In this document: in pieces, positions 54,074-63,700 of the stretch
Numbering within the stretch: position 1 is the first letter of the stretch
How the letters are laid out: each line of letters opens with the position of its first letter
Source: a bacterium
GTDB lineage: Bacteria > UBA10199 > 2-02-FULL-44-16 > JAAZCA01
DNA: 64,000 bases
Assembly (NCBI GenBank): GCA_021810905.1
Contig: JAJZQH010000002.1
Coordinates: forward strand, 248,001-312,000
Direction: 5' to 3'
Notes under the pieces: model-generated
The model's database searches: none
What the model was told of the DNA's origin: nothing
What the model saw: the letters and a program-made list of their open reading frames with translations, nothing else
Program-made: the position numbers and the translations under genes

Positions 54074-54871
54074 ATGTCGAATGATCGCCAATACATGCTG
54101 CCGGAACCGTCCGATGGCTATGCCTCGAAGTATTTTGACGCCCTCCTTTCGGACGAAACCCATGGCATAGTGCCGTTTGCATGGCGCCGTAGTGACGAAG
54201 GATATGAGCTGTTCTTCTCCGATATTAATGAGCAGCGTAAGGTCGATGCGCTGAATATTATTCACAAGCTGCACGCTGAAGATCGCGACAGAAGAATCAT
54301 TCTCTATTCGCTCAAACCGATTTCGCCTTCAACGTTGCGAGAGTTCGAATCAGACGAAGCATATATGAAATTGATATGCTTCGGAACTACGTGTGTGAAA
54401 GCCGAACCGGCTGCAAGTTCAAATGGCAGCACGATCACCGTCGTCGATCATTATGACCCTCGACTGGATGAGGAACTCCGGAAGAAATTTGTCGGCGACC
54501 GTCGTCTGTACCTCGAAGATGAAAGAATGCGCAGAGTCCACGAATGGGAGATGTATGAGGATTTCAGCGAGATAGCAGATCAGTGTGAGCACCGATACGT
54601 CATATATAATGATGAACTCGTGGGATACATATGCGGCATGCCTCTGTCAGCTGACGTCTGGGGAAAGGAATTTTTTCTTATTGCCGCCGTGTGGATAGTC
54701 GAAATAGCGGATAGCCAGGTGCGTTCATGCGTGAAGGAGGCCATCGATCGCTGGATGAAGAGCAAACCGTTTCCGCAGGCAGCCGCGATCTACGCCAATA
54801 ATCCGATATCAGTGCGTTTTTTTGCCAAACGCGGATTCGAACCCTTTTTTCTGAGAATCATTCCCTGGTAA
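54074..54871 (+). CDS. GNAT-like acetyltransferase
   Basis: About 265 residues. The C-terminal half (YVIYNDELVGYICG, then AAIYANNPISVRFFAKRGFEPF) is a GNAT fold with the typical 'NPISxRFFxKxGF' end; the N-terminal part has no known domain. GGAG lies 6 nt before the ATG at 54074. A GTG at 54014 opens a longer frame. Substrate unknown. Confidence 0.65.
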   Translation: MSNDRQYMLPEPSDGYASKYFDALLSDETHGIVPFAWRRSDEGYELFFSDINEQRKVDALNIIHKLHAEDRDRRIILYSLKPISPSTLREFESDEAYMKLICFGTTCVKAEPAASSNGSTITVVDHYDPRLDEELRKKFVGDRRLYLEDERMRRVHEWEMYEDFSEIADQCEHRYVIYNDELVGYICGMPLSADVWGKEFFLIAAVWIVEIADSQVRSCVKEAIDRWMKSKPFPQAAAIYANNPISVRFFAKRGFEPFFLRIIPW

Positions 54872-54949
54872 CAGATCGTGATGCGGCATTTCCAGCGGGC
54901 TCCACGACATGGGGGCCGATGCGGTCGGTCTGTTTTTAGACAAATAAAC

Positions 54950-54996
54950 TTGACAAAAAGAATAATATATTATACCTAATGTCTAGTTAATTAGAC
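54950..54996 (+). promoter_or_regulatory. Promoter and operator of the XRE/membrane pair
   Basis: TTGACA (54950-54955) with an AT-rich -10 area around 54970-54978, then the near-palindrome GTCTAGTTAATTAGAC (54981-54996) at the expected start of transcription. It is a likely autoregulation site of the XRE protein. Confidence 0.55.
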
Positions 54997-55013
54997 TTCA
55001 TGGAGAGAGATCC

Positions 55014-55241
55014 ATGGCCAGGACACAGGGGAAGCTCAACATCGTCAACAAGCTGCACGTGCTCCGGGCGGAGAGGCGCATGACCCAGGAGCAGCTCGCG
55101 GCGGAAATCGGCGTCACGCGGGCAACGATCGTTGCCATCGAGGGAGGGGATTACAACCCCTCGCTCGAGCTCGGCTTTCGGCTCGCGCGTTTTTTTGAAA
55201 CGGACATCCAGGACATCTTTTCCGTCAAGGAGGGAAAATGA
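55014..55241 (+). CDS. XRE-family HTH regulator
   Basis: 75 residues, one helix-turn-helix domain (MTQEQLAAEIGVTRATIVAIEGG). The stop overlaps the start of the membrane protein gene (ATGA). This small-regulator plus membrane-protein layout is common in bacteria with DUF2178-type partners. Confidence 0.88.
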   Translation: MARTQGKLNIVNKLHVLRAERRMTQEQLAAEIGVTRATIVAIEGGDYNPSLELGFRLARFFETDIQDIFSVKEGK

Positions 55242-55852
55242 AAATCTTCGATAGAATCGTCCTCAAGGTTTTTCTCTACGGCCTGCCCCTGGTGATAACG
55301 GGGGGTATCGCCTTCAGCTATTACGATGTCCGCACGATCGAGAGCCAGCCATACGCAATACAACTGCTGTACAACGCCTATGGCTTTATGATGGGTTGCT
55401 GGATGCTCTTCTCGCTCTACCTGAGCGCGCGGCTTGTCTTCTCAGCCGCATTTCGCGAAGCGACCTTGAGCAGGCTGGCGTTTATGCGCGAACGGGACGA
55501 ACGAGAGATGCAGATGAGCGGGATGGCGACCAAGACGAGCTTCCTCACGACGCTCGCCCTGCTCATCTGCCTATTGTGCCTCTCCGTGCTCAACGTTCAG
55601 ATCTATCGCGTCACCCCGGATCAGGCGATCGGCGGTAAAACCGGCATGGTATCGCTGAATCTCAAAATGAATTTCACAGACACAGAAGAGGCGCGCGCCA
55701 GGACTCCACTCCCGGACGCCGCAAAGATTTCAAAAATATATCTCTCCTTCAACGGGATTGGGCTCTCAAAGGAGTCCATCATCCTGATCCTGATTCTCTG
55801 GCAGCTGCTTTCCTACAATTACGTCATGCGAAGGCAGGGATGTCGGACTTGA
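55238..55852 (+). CDS. Membrane protein paired with XRE regulator
   Basis: 204 residues with four predicted membrane helices (about 9-27, 45-70, 100-118 and a C-terminal one near 185). Overlaps the regulator by four bases. Its last codons lie in the duplicated segment that begins at about 55836. Function unknown. Confidence 0.75.
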   Translation: MKIFDRIVLKVFLYGLPLVITGGIAFSYYDVRTIESQPYAIQLLYNAYGFMMGCWMLFSLYLSARLVFSAAFREATLSRLAFMRERDEREMQMSGMATKTSFLTTLALLICLLCLSVLNVQIYRVTPDQAIGGKTGMVSLNLKMNFTDTEEARARTPLPDAAKISKIYLSFNGIGLSKESIILILILWQLLSYNYVMRRQGCRT

Positions 55853-56011
55853 TGAATCGCGCCTGGAAGGGCACAAAGTTCGGCCTCGGCTCGTGAATGC
55901 GGGAGAACGTAAAAAACAGCGCAACATTTCCCCCTGGCCGCCGAATATGATGACAACCCGCCGCGCGGCTTGGGAATTGACCGCTCGCGCGCCTATTACT
56001 ATTGAGGCTCC
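55836..56011 (+). repeat. Duplicated leader, copy 1
   Basis: The sequence upstream of the unknown gene (from AGGGATGTCGGACTTG, including CGCAACATTTCCCC and the ATTACTATTGAGGC just before the ATG) is repeated at 59301-59478. Confidence 0.8.
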
Positions 56012-57529
56012 ATGCTTGCCGCACCCATTCTCCATCTCGGCGCTCTGCCCTGCGAGCTCTCCTGCGAGGAGCTCGCCGATAACTACGGCCCCAAGACTGC
56101 CGGAGTCATCGATCCGCTGGAGACGCTGCCGGAGGAATCGCCCGTCCCTTGGCTCGTTCTGGAACGGATAGTCCTGCCGCCGAAATCCCGCGGCCGCGTC
56201 TCGGAGGAAGACCTCAAACAAATATTTGAAGAGATCGTCGGCAGTTGCGACGGTCCCAGGCCGTGGTTCGCAAGGAGCACAGAGCTGAAAGAGCAGTCCG
56301 GCAGAAATCATTCACCGGAATTTTACGTCGATCCAAATGACAAGCGCGGAAGCTTCCGCGATTTTCAAGATACGGTCAAAGCCATGCGCGAGGGCAACCC
56401 GGACATGGGCGTGCTCCTCATGCCGATGGTCGGGGAATGGAGCGTGCTCGCCGGCGGGGCGCAAGCGTTTGGCGCGGAGATCGTGAGTTTTGCAGCGGAT
56501 ACCGTGAATCCCTTCAGGCCGAGCGAGATGCACATGGCGTTCGCGCACGGGCTTGGCATGGGTGCGGTCGGCGCTGGACGTGATGCCGTGCGCGTGACCG
56601 CGGATCGAGAGAGCGGTAAGATCACCTTCTTCGGCAATCTGGATGAACGGGTCATGAGGTGCGTAGCCGGAAGCACCGCGAGACCGGTCGATTCGTATTC
56701 TTACAGGCAGAAGAAGCGGTATTTTTTCGATCCGCAAACGAAACGGATTGAATCGAAGAATCTTAGTTTGGATTATTTCATTACTGCTTTCATTAGCCGA
56801 CAATTGATCGACGACGGCGTGCTTCGGCTTGAACAACCAGGCGAGTCGTTCCTGGAAAAACTGCTCGGACAGACTCCGTTCGGAAATCCGGCGATGCTCT
56901 CAAATCTCGTGAGCATCCTGCAATTCATCCATGCGCGAAAGGGACGGAGCCAGATCGAAGGCGCGTTTTTGAATCGCACGGCCCCGTATCCGTATCTCTA
57001 TCAGCACATCACGCCGCCCCCTTCACCGGAACTCGCGCGCGATATCGCCCCTCTTGAGCGGCACATCTATTCGGACATGGTGATAGGGTGCGGTTCTTTT
57101 GAAGGACCTCTCGTCTGGTATCTGGGAGATGAAGAGCGCGACTTGAGAAATTTAACAAGCGTGGACGCGGCATTTGCCGGCTCGAGTTATATCCTTCTCG
57201 GAGCTCACACGCGCGAAATCATCAACTCCACACCGCATTGTCTACATCGCATATCGGAAGATTGGCTCAACGCATCGGGGCACGCGATCACGCTCATGCG
57301 CGAATGGATGCAGGAGCATCCAGAGCGCGCCATGACGATCGCCGAACGCGCGCGCGTCGAGGGCAAGAATACCGGCGGCTGCCGCGTGATCGCGGGCAGA
57401 CGCGGAAAGACGGATTTTCGCGGAACCGTGGTCGTCTTCGACAAGGCGCGCCTCGACTCCAACGGCCGCGAGATGGCCGTGGAGATTTCAAGCAAGCGAA
57501 GCTTGTCTTATTTACTCTTCGGGATGTGA
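56012..57529 (+). CDS. Unknown protein, intact copy of a duplicated gene
   Basis: 505 residues, no recognised family. Features: Glu/Pro-rich N terminus (PGxEESPVPW), the segment GPRPWFARSxxLxxQSG, a conserved-looking block MREGNPDMGVLLMPMVGE, and a C-terminal block TIAERARVEGKNTGGCRVIAG with 'RLDSNGREMAVEI'. A second copy lies at 59479-60701. A cytoplasmic structural or enzymatic role cannot be judged. Confidence 0.75.
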   Translation: MLAAPILHLGALPCELSCEELADNYGPKTAGVIDPLETLPEESPVPWLVLERIVLPPKSRGRVSEEDLKQIFEEIVGSCDGPRPWFARSTELKEQSGRNHSPEFYVDPNDKRGSFRDFQDTVKAMREGNPDMGVLLMPMVGEWSVLAGGAQAFGAEIVSFAADTVNPFRPSEMHMAFAHGLGMGAVGAGRDAVRVTADRESGKITFFGNLDERVMRCVAGSTARPVDSYSYRQKKRYFFDPQTKRIESKNLSLDYFITAFISRQLIDDGVLRLEQPGESFLEKLLGQTPFGNPAMLSNLVSILQFIHARKGRSQIEGAFLNRTAPYPYLYQHITPPPSPELARDIAPLERHIYSDMVIGCGSFEGPLVWYLGDEERDLRNLTSVDAAFAGSSYILLGAHTREIINSTPHCLHRISEDWLNASGHAITLMREWMQEHPERAMTIAERARVEGKNTGGCRVIAGRRGKTDFRGTVVVFDKARLDSNGREMAVEISSKRSLSYLLFGM

Positions 57530-57573
57530 CACGGCAATTCTGTGATATGGAGCGATGAAAAGCTAAAAAGCTA

Positions 57574-57639
57574 TAAGACGGAGCAAAGTTATTCAATAAT
57601 ATCGAGAAGTTGGAGTCTCCGAAATTTTGCTCCGTCTTA
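57574..57639. repeat. 14-bp hairpin arms between convergent genes
   Basis: TAAGACGGAGCAAA (57574-57587) and TTTGCTCCGTCTTA (57626-57639) are perfect inverse complements, a likely terminator in both directions. Confidence 0.75.
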
Positions 57640-57673
57640 CGACGGTTTTCAACGGGGTTACAATCGTCGTGCG

Positions 57674-59209
57674 CTAGAACGCCTGGCTCGTCTTAAAGAG
57701 GAAGCGCATGCCCTCGCCGCCATAGGCGAGTTCCGCGCGGAACAGGAAGTAATTGCTCGTCCGCATGCGCAGGCCCGCGCCGCCCGAGTAGCGAAAGTGT
57801 TTGAAGGAAAAGTCCGCGGGTCCGTGAAAGACGCGCCCGGTATCGAAGAAGAAGTCGCCGTCGAGGAAGCGCCAGATCGGATAGCGGTATTCGACGTTGA
57901 AGACGGCCCGGCCCGTGTCGTGGAACCGGCCGGCCGCAAAACCCCTAGCGGGCGAGTTCACGTCGAACGTCGCGAGCCGGAAAAAGGGGACGCCCTCGGC
58001 TCCGGTGCCGTGCTGCATGATCCAGGAGGTGCGGAATGCGAGCACGTGCCGCGGCAGCCACGCGCGGATGAACTGCTCCACGTTCACCCGCCATTCGAAG
58101 TAGTCCTGCCGGGTCGAACCGAGTCCTTGAAAATACTCGACCGCTACCTCGCGCCGCCCGCCGCGTTCCGGGGCGGCCGTGGCGTCGCGGTCGTCGTGGA
58201 GCAGGCGGAACCCCATGTCCGCATAGACGAGCTGCTTGTCGAAGCCCGCGAGATCGGAGCTCGGGAAGAGCTGATCTACCGAGGGCGATTCGTTTCCGGT
58301 GCCGGAGGAGTCGGCGATGATGCGGAACGAGGTCCGAATGAAGAGATTCGAGAGCGGCTCGTAGCCCACTTCGCCGCCGGCCTGCAGCTCATCGAGCTGA
58401 TAGTGCGCCTCGTCGCTGCGGCTCGTGGTCGGCCCCACGCCGTAGAACTGCGCGGAGCCGAGGTGAGTGATATTGGTGCCGAGCGCCAGGGATACTGGGC
58501 GGTCCGCGATCATCGCGATGTCCGGCTTGCCGAGCGTGAACTCGCCGCGCTGGTCGAGGTTGACGTGCACGACGTAACTCGCGTTGAGGCGCCAGTTCTT
58601 CTCCCCCAGATCGTAGTGCCTGATGCCGATGCCGCCGCCGAATCCGGAGCCGAATCCCAGTTCCAGTTTGGGATAGATCCAGAACGTCCGCTCGTCGTTG
58701 GAGCAGATCTCCACGGTCTTCCGGATGACGCCCTCCTGAATGAGAAAATGCCCGAGCACCGCGAAGGGCCACGTGATCGCGCGGCCGATGTACGTCGGCA
58801 CGTTCAGGAAATCGCGCGCGATCTTGCCCCCGGTCGACCGTGGTTGCTCCGCTGCGTCATCGATCGTCCAGATGTTGCCTTTCTGGTAGTGCTTGGCGAC
58901 GGATTCGATCTCGATCTCGATCTCATCGACCGTCTGGTCGACGCGGCACGCGCGGTCGTCCTCCTTGCACGCGCGTTTCTTTTTTGGCGCCTTGTACTTC
59001 GTAGGCCGCGGAGAACGTTTGGCGGGCGAGGGGGACGGACGGATCTCCTGGCTCGCGCGCGCTGGCGGACGCGAGCCCTTCGGAAAGGCGCCAGCCTCTC
59101 CAGGAAGCACGCTCGCGAGGAAGAGCAGACCGGCAGCGAACGCGGCGGCGCGGAGAACGAGGCGACGCTTCGGTAAGGAATTCGGTTGAAGAGAGGGAAT
59201 GCTCATCAT
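57674..59209 (-). CDS. Omp85/surface-antigen-like outer-membrane barrel
   Basis: 511 residues. Signal peptide, a basic Pro/Lys-rich linker (about 45-90), then a beta-barrel with the Omp85 signature SPARGFAAGRFHDTGRAVFNVEYRYPIW and a C-terminal Phe. No POTRA domain is obvious. Members insert or translocate proteins or lipids in the outer membrane. It sits inside the duplicated region, between the two copies of the unknown gene. Confidence 0.85.
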   Translation of the reverse strand: MMSIPSLQPNSLPKRRLVLRAAAFAAGLLFLASVLPGEAGAFPKGSRPPARASQEIRPSPSPAKRSPRPTKYKAPKKKRACKEDDRACRVDQTVDEIEIEIESVAKHYQKGNIWTIDDAAEQPRSTGGKIARDFLNVPTYIGRAITWPFAVLGHFLIQEGVIRKTVEICSNDERTFWIYPKLELGFGSGFGGGIGIRHYDLGEKNWRLNASYVVHVNLDQRGEFTLGKPDIAMIADRPVSLALGTNITHLGSAQFYGVGPTTSRSDEAHYQLDELQAGGEVGYEPLSNLFIRTSFRIIADSSGTGNESPSVDQLFPSSDLAGFDKQLVYADMGFRLLHDDRDATAAPERGGRREVAVEYFQGLGSTRQDYFEWRVNVEQFIRAWLPRHVLAFRTSWIMQHGTGAEGVPFFRLATFDVNSPARGFAAGRFHDTGRAVFNVEYRYPIWRFLDGDFFFDTGRVFHGPADFSFKHFRYSGGAGLRMRTSNYFLFRAELAYGGEGMRFLFKTSQAF

Positions 59210-59300
59210 GAGTCGTCGGCTGTACGCGGGCGTTTGAACGCCTGCCCGGTTCGGGGGCGACGGAGAATATCTGCATCGAATTCACTTATAACGCAACAGA

Positions 59301-59478
59301 AGGGATGTCTGACTTGCTGAATCGCGCCTGGAATGGCCCAAAGCTCGGCCTCGGCTCGGGAATGCGGGGGAACGTAAAAAACTGCGCAACATTTCCCCAT
59401 GGCCGCCGAATACGATGCCATCACGCCGCGCGGTTTAATATATTGACTGCGCCGGGCATGCATTACTATTGAGGCATC
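59301..59478 (+). repeat. Duplicated leader, copy 2
   Basis: Matches 55836-56011 with scattered changes; it includes the 3' end of the membrane protein gene in copy form and the ATTACTATTGAGGC box before the ATG. Confidence 0.8.
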
Positions 59479-60701
59479 ATGGCTGCCACATCTATTCCCT
59501 ATCTCGGCGCTCCGCCAGGCGGACTCTCGTATGAGGAGCTCGTAGAGGACTACGGCCCTGAGGCGGCAGGTATAGTCGACCCGCTGATCGCGCTGCAGGA
59601 GGAGTCGCCGGTTCCCTGGTTTGTCCCGGATGCGATCGGGCTGCCGCCGTTATCCCGCGGCGACGTCACAGCGAAAGATCTCGAAGAGGTCTTCGAAGAA
59701 ATTTCCGACGGCTACGTCAAGCCGAGGCCGTGGTTCGCCACAGGCTCCGGTCTTAACGATCAATCCGGTTGCAACGGCCCGGCGCCATTTTACGTGGATC
59801 CGAAGAACAGGCGCAAAAGTCTGAGCGAGTTTCAGAATACCGTCGAAGCCATGCGCGAGGGAAATACGGACATGGGCGTGCTCCTCATGTCTATGGTCGG
59901 AGAGCGGAGAGTGCTCAGCACGTCTATTGCCGGCGAACTGATCGTGTTCGGCGCGGAGATCGTGAGTTTTTCAGCGGAGACGGTCCATTCCGACCGACAG
60001 ACGCAGATGCGCATCGCTTTCGTGCAGGGGCTCGGCATCGGGGCCGCGGAAGCGGGGAAGGATGCGGTGCAGGTCACCGTGGATCGAAAGAGCGGCAAAA
60101 TCACCTCCTTCGACCACGCGGACGAGCAGATCGTGGCGGATTCCGGCGAGGGCGCCGTGCAGGTGACAGAACCGATTGAGTACCGGCAGAAGCATCAGTA
60201 TTTTTTCGATCCTAAAACCAGGCGGATCGAATCGCGTCTTCTGGATACGAAATATTTTTACTCATGCAAAACCGATCAGCTCATCGACGACGGCGTGCTC
60301 AGATACGCAATGAATGATGAACGTAATTCAGACAAATTGCTGGGCCGGACTCCGTTCGGAGATCCAGCGATGCTTTCGAATCTCATCAGCGTTCTGCAAT
60401 ATGTCCACGGACGAAGGGGACCGAGCCGGATCGGAGGCGCGTTTTTACACCGAAGGGCTCCCTATCCGTATCTCTATCTCTATCAGTCCATCTCGCCGCC
60501 GCCACTGGTTGAGCTGGCGCGCGATGCCGCCCCGCTCACGCCATGACTATCGCTGAAGGCGTGCGTCTCATGGACAAGAATCCCTCCATTGGGGTGATCG
60601 CCGGCATCCGTGGCAAGACCGATGGGGGAGGCGCCGTTGTAGTTTTTGAAAAAGCGCGCCTCGACTCCAACGGCCGCGAGGTGGCAGTGGAAATAAAGTG
60701 A
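59479..60701 (+). pseudogene. Second copy of the unknown gene, with internal deletion and frameshift
   Basis: From ATG 59479 the protein follows the intact copy (56012-57529) up to DAAPLTP, where it stops at 60546. The downstream frame (from about 60543) then resumes with MTIAEGVRLMDKNPS and RLDSNGREVAVEIK to a stop at 60701. About 115 codons are missing compared with the intact copy, and the frame is broken at the junction. It is a recent relic of duplication, unless a frameshift product is made. Confidence 0.7.
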
Positions 60702-60725
60702 AATAAATCCTGCCTTATCGAATCT

Positions 60726-63700
60726 TCAGTCGAATCGGTTTTCGGAGAGATATTTTCTGGCAGCGTCGGCAAAGGGCTTCATCTCGCTCTCTTCCGCCAG
60801 TTCGATGCATTTCTTGAGAAATGATCGGCCCAGCTCAGCCGTCTCGCCTTCGCCGCGCGAGAGAAAGCAGCCCGCCTGCAGATGGGCGTTCACCGCATAA
60901 TCCTTTGCAAAGTTCGGGTTTACGACCTCAATGGCCCGCGTAAAGCTCTTGCGAGCGCGCTGGTGGCGTCCGCGCAGCCAATAAAATATTCCCTCGTCGA
61001 CCAACGCGGCGGACAGCAGCTCATGTCCGAATTTTCCCATGCGGAAGGAAAGCTTGAGAAGCTTCTTCACCCGCTCGATGAGGGACTTTTTTTCATCCTC
61101 GTTCATCTGCGGGGAGACATCCAGTTGCATAAGTAAGGTGCGACAGAGCAGGTGATAGCAGTATCGGTTGTACCGGGAACTCCAGCCGAGTTCCTCGATC
61201 GTCTTTTCGGAGAGTTCAAGATATCGCTGCGCCTGCAAATAGTCCTCTTTGAGGAGAAAGGCGTTCCCCATGTTGGCATAGGCGGAGGAGAGGCTCAGAT
61301 TGTCACCGCCCTTGATGCAGATGGCGATTGAACGGCCGAGATGCTCTATGGCCTTGTCGAAATCTCCCAATAATGCATCGCACGAACCGATGACGTTGAG
61401 CATCCCCTTTGTCATCTGTTCCGAACCGGCGCGTTCGAGGAGCTGAAGTCCTTCTTCGCACAGCGACATCGATTTCCGGAGGAAACCCTGGTTTCGCAGC
61501 GCTCCGGCGACGTGGACTATCGCCATGCCAACGTAGGACATGTCGCCGGACTCAATGAGTAGATCGCGAGCTTGATAAGCATGCTGCATTGCTTCGGTCT
61601 GCCGCATCACCTGAAAGAGGCCGGCGGCGTACAGCAGATGCGCGACGCCGAGATGCCAGGGTGAATTCAATCGAGTCGCTATCGTCAGGGCCTTCTGGCA
61701 GAAAAAATCCATCGCCTTCGGAAACAAACCCATGACCCCGTACATGAGACCGATGATGGCGTAGCCGTGCGCGCTTTCGGGCGTGTCGCCGATCTTCTCG
61801 GCGATGTTGACCGCGCGGATGCCGCAGAGCAGGCCCTCCTTCGGATTCACGAAGAACTGCATCATGCTGAGCCGCGTATAGGAGTCGCACAACTCGATGA
61901 GGCGGGCCCGCGCGTCATCCGATAGACGCCTCCGGATCATAAATGGAAATGTCCTGTACAGCATATGCCGAGCGGCGGCGCCTAGCAGAAAGGCCCATCG
62001 AATAAGCGGTTTCCTTGCGCGGCGATGCCCGAGAAACCTGACTGCGTTCCAGATCTGATCGATTGCCCCCTGGATATCGCCTTTGTGAAAAAACAGATAT
62101 GCGATCTTTCGGGAGAGCCGCGCTTTTTCGATAGGGGTGACCGTTGAAGCCAGGATCTCGTTGAAACATTTCCGCGCCTCACTGTAACGCCCCGTGAGCG
62201 AGTAGAGATCTCCCATATCCTCAAGGATCTGGAATCGCTGAACGCCGTCGGTGCCGATGCGCGCAAGCAGCTGAAGCGCGCGTTCGTAGAATTGAATGCC
62301 CTGATGATTTGCATAGGCCTTCTTGGCCTGTTTCCCCGCGGCCAGGCTGTAGATCAGCGCCTTCTTCTGTCCTGCCTCTCCGGAATGCCAGTAATGGTGG
62401 GCGAGATCTCCAAGAAATTGCGAACGCTTTTCGCCGCACCAGGACTCGATCGCTTCGGCGACGGCCAGATGAAGCGCCGCTCGGCGCTCTTCAGAGAGAT
62501 GACCGTAGAGGAATAAGCGGAGATTATCGTGGCTCACGCGGTAGAGCAGGTCGCGTCCGGGCACTTCTACCGCGAGCCGTTGTTTCTGGAGATGTGCAAG
62601 AGAACGGTAGAGGTCGCTGTGCGCTATGCCTGCGATATGCTCCAGGATGCGCGGCGACAGCGGTTGACCATGGATGGCCAGGATATCGAGGACGGTCCGC
62701 GTCTCTTCGGGAAGCAGCTCCATGCGGTGCAAAAAAACTGCCGCCATGCCTTCAGGGATCGCGATATCTTCTATCTTCACGGCGGCCCATCGCCCTTCCT
62801 TGATCGTAACTGAACCGCTCGACACCAGCGCCCGCATCAGTTCTTCGATGAAGAAAGGATTGCCCTGGGTCTCTTCCATCATGCGATCAACGAAATCGTC
62901 CGGAGGCGCCTCGATGCCGAGCATGGAGCCGATGAGCACGCTTGACTGATCCCGGCTCAGGGGCTCCAGTTTTACCTCCAGCATTTCGTTTCGCATCCGC
63001 ATTTCAGAGATGAATTGTTCGATCGGCCTGCCGGAGATCTCATCGTCGCGGCAACTTCCAAATAGCGCCAGCGAACATGTGTGTCCGCCCTGCTTCCTCT
63101 GTATCAACCTCAGCGCGAGATTCGTGATGATGTTCACGGCGCCCGGGGGCGCCCACTGCAGGTCGTTGATGTAGCAGGCGCAGGGAGTCACGTCCGCCAG
63201 TGCTACGAGGAATTCGCTCACGCGCTCGACGAGCCGCAATCGCTCCAGGTTTGAATCCGGAAGGCACGGAGACGGCTCGATGTGTTTTCGGATGGCGAGC
63301 CGTGGATGGACTTTGACCAGTTCGGGGCCGTATCGCGCGATGAGATCCGGCAATTTCAAATTTTCGGCAAGGGGAACCGCGGCTTCGAGTATCTCCGCTA
63401 TGGGCTGATATTCCGAAACCCCGCCTTCGTAACAATTCCCCTTCAGAAACCGGATGCGCGACAGCTGCCCGTGCTGTTTGAGTTCCTGCATCAATCGGGA
63501 TTTTCCAATGCCGCTTTCGCCCAGGACAAGCGCGACGGCCGGACATTCTCCGAGGTGCATGGCCTGCCTCGCCATGAACGATTCGAGCGCCTCGAGCTCG
63601 TGTTCGCGGCCGGTGAAACGGCTCGATAGCACGTAACTTTCCCGCGTCTCTTCGGTCTCGATGTCGAATGAAAAACCGCCGCCGCGGTTTATCTCTTCGA

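Noticed and set aside
57542-59176. Long plus-strand frame (544 aa)
   Set aside because: It is antisense to the Omp85-like gene; its translation is Arg/Glu/Val-rich without domain pattern, while the minus-strand protein has signal peptide and barrel motifs.
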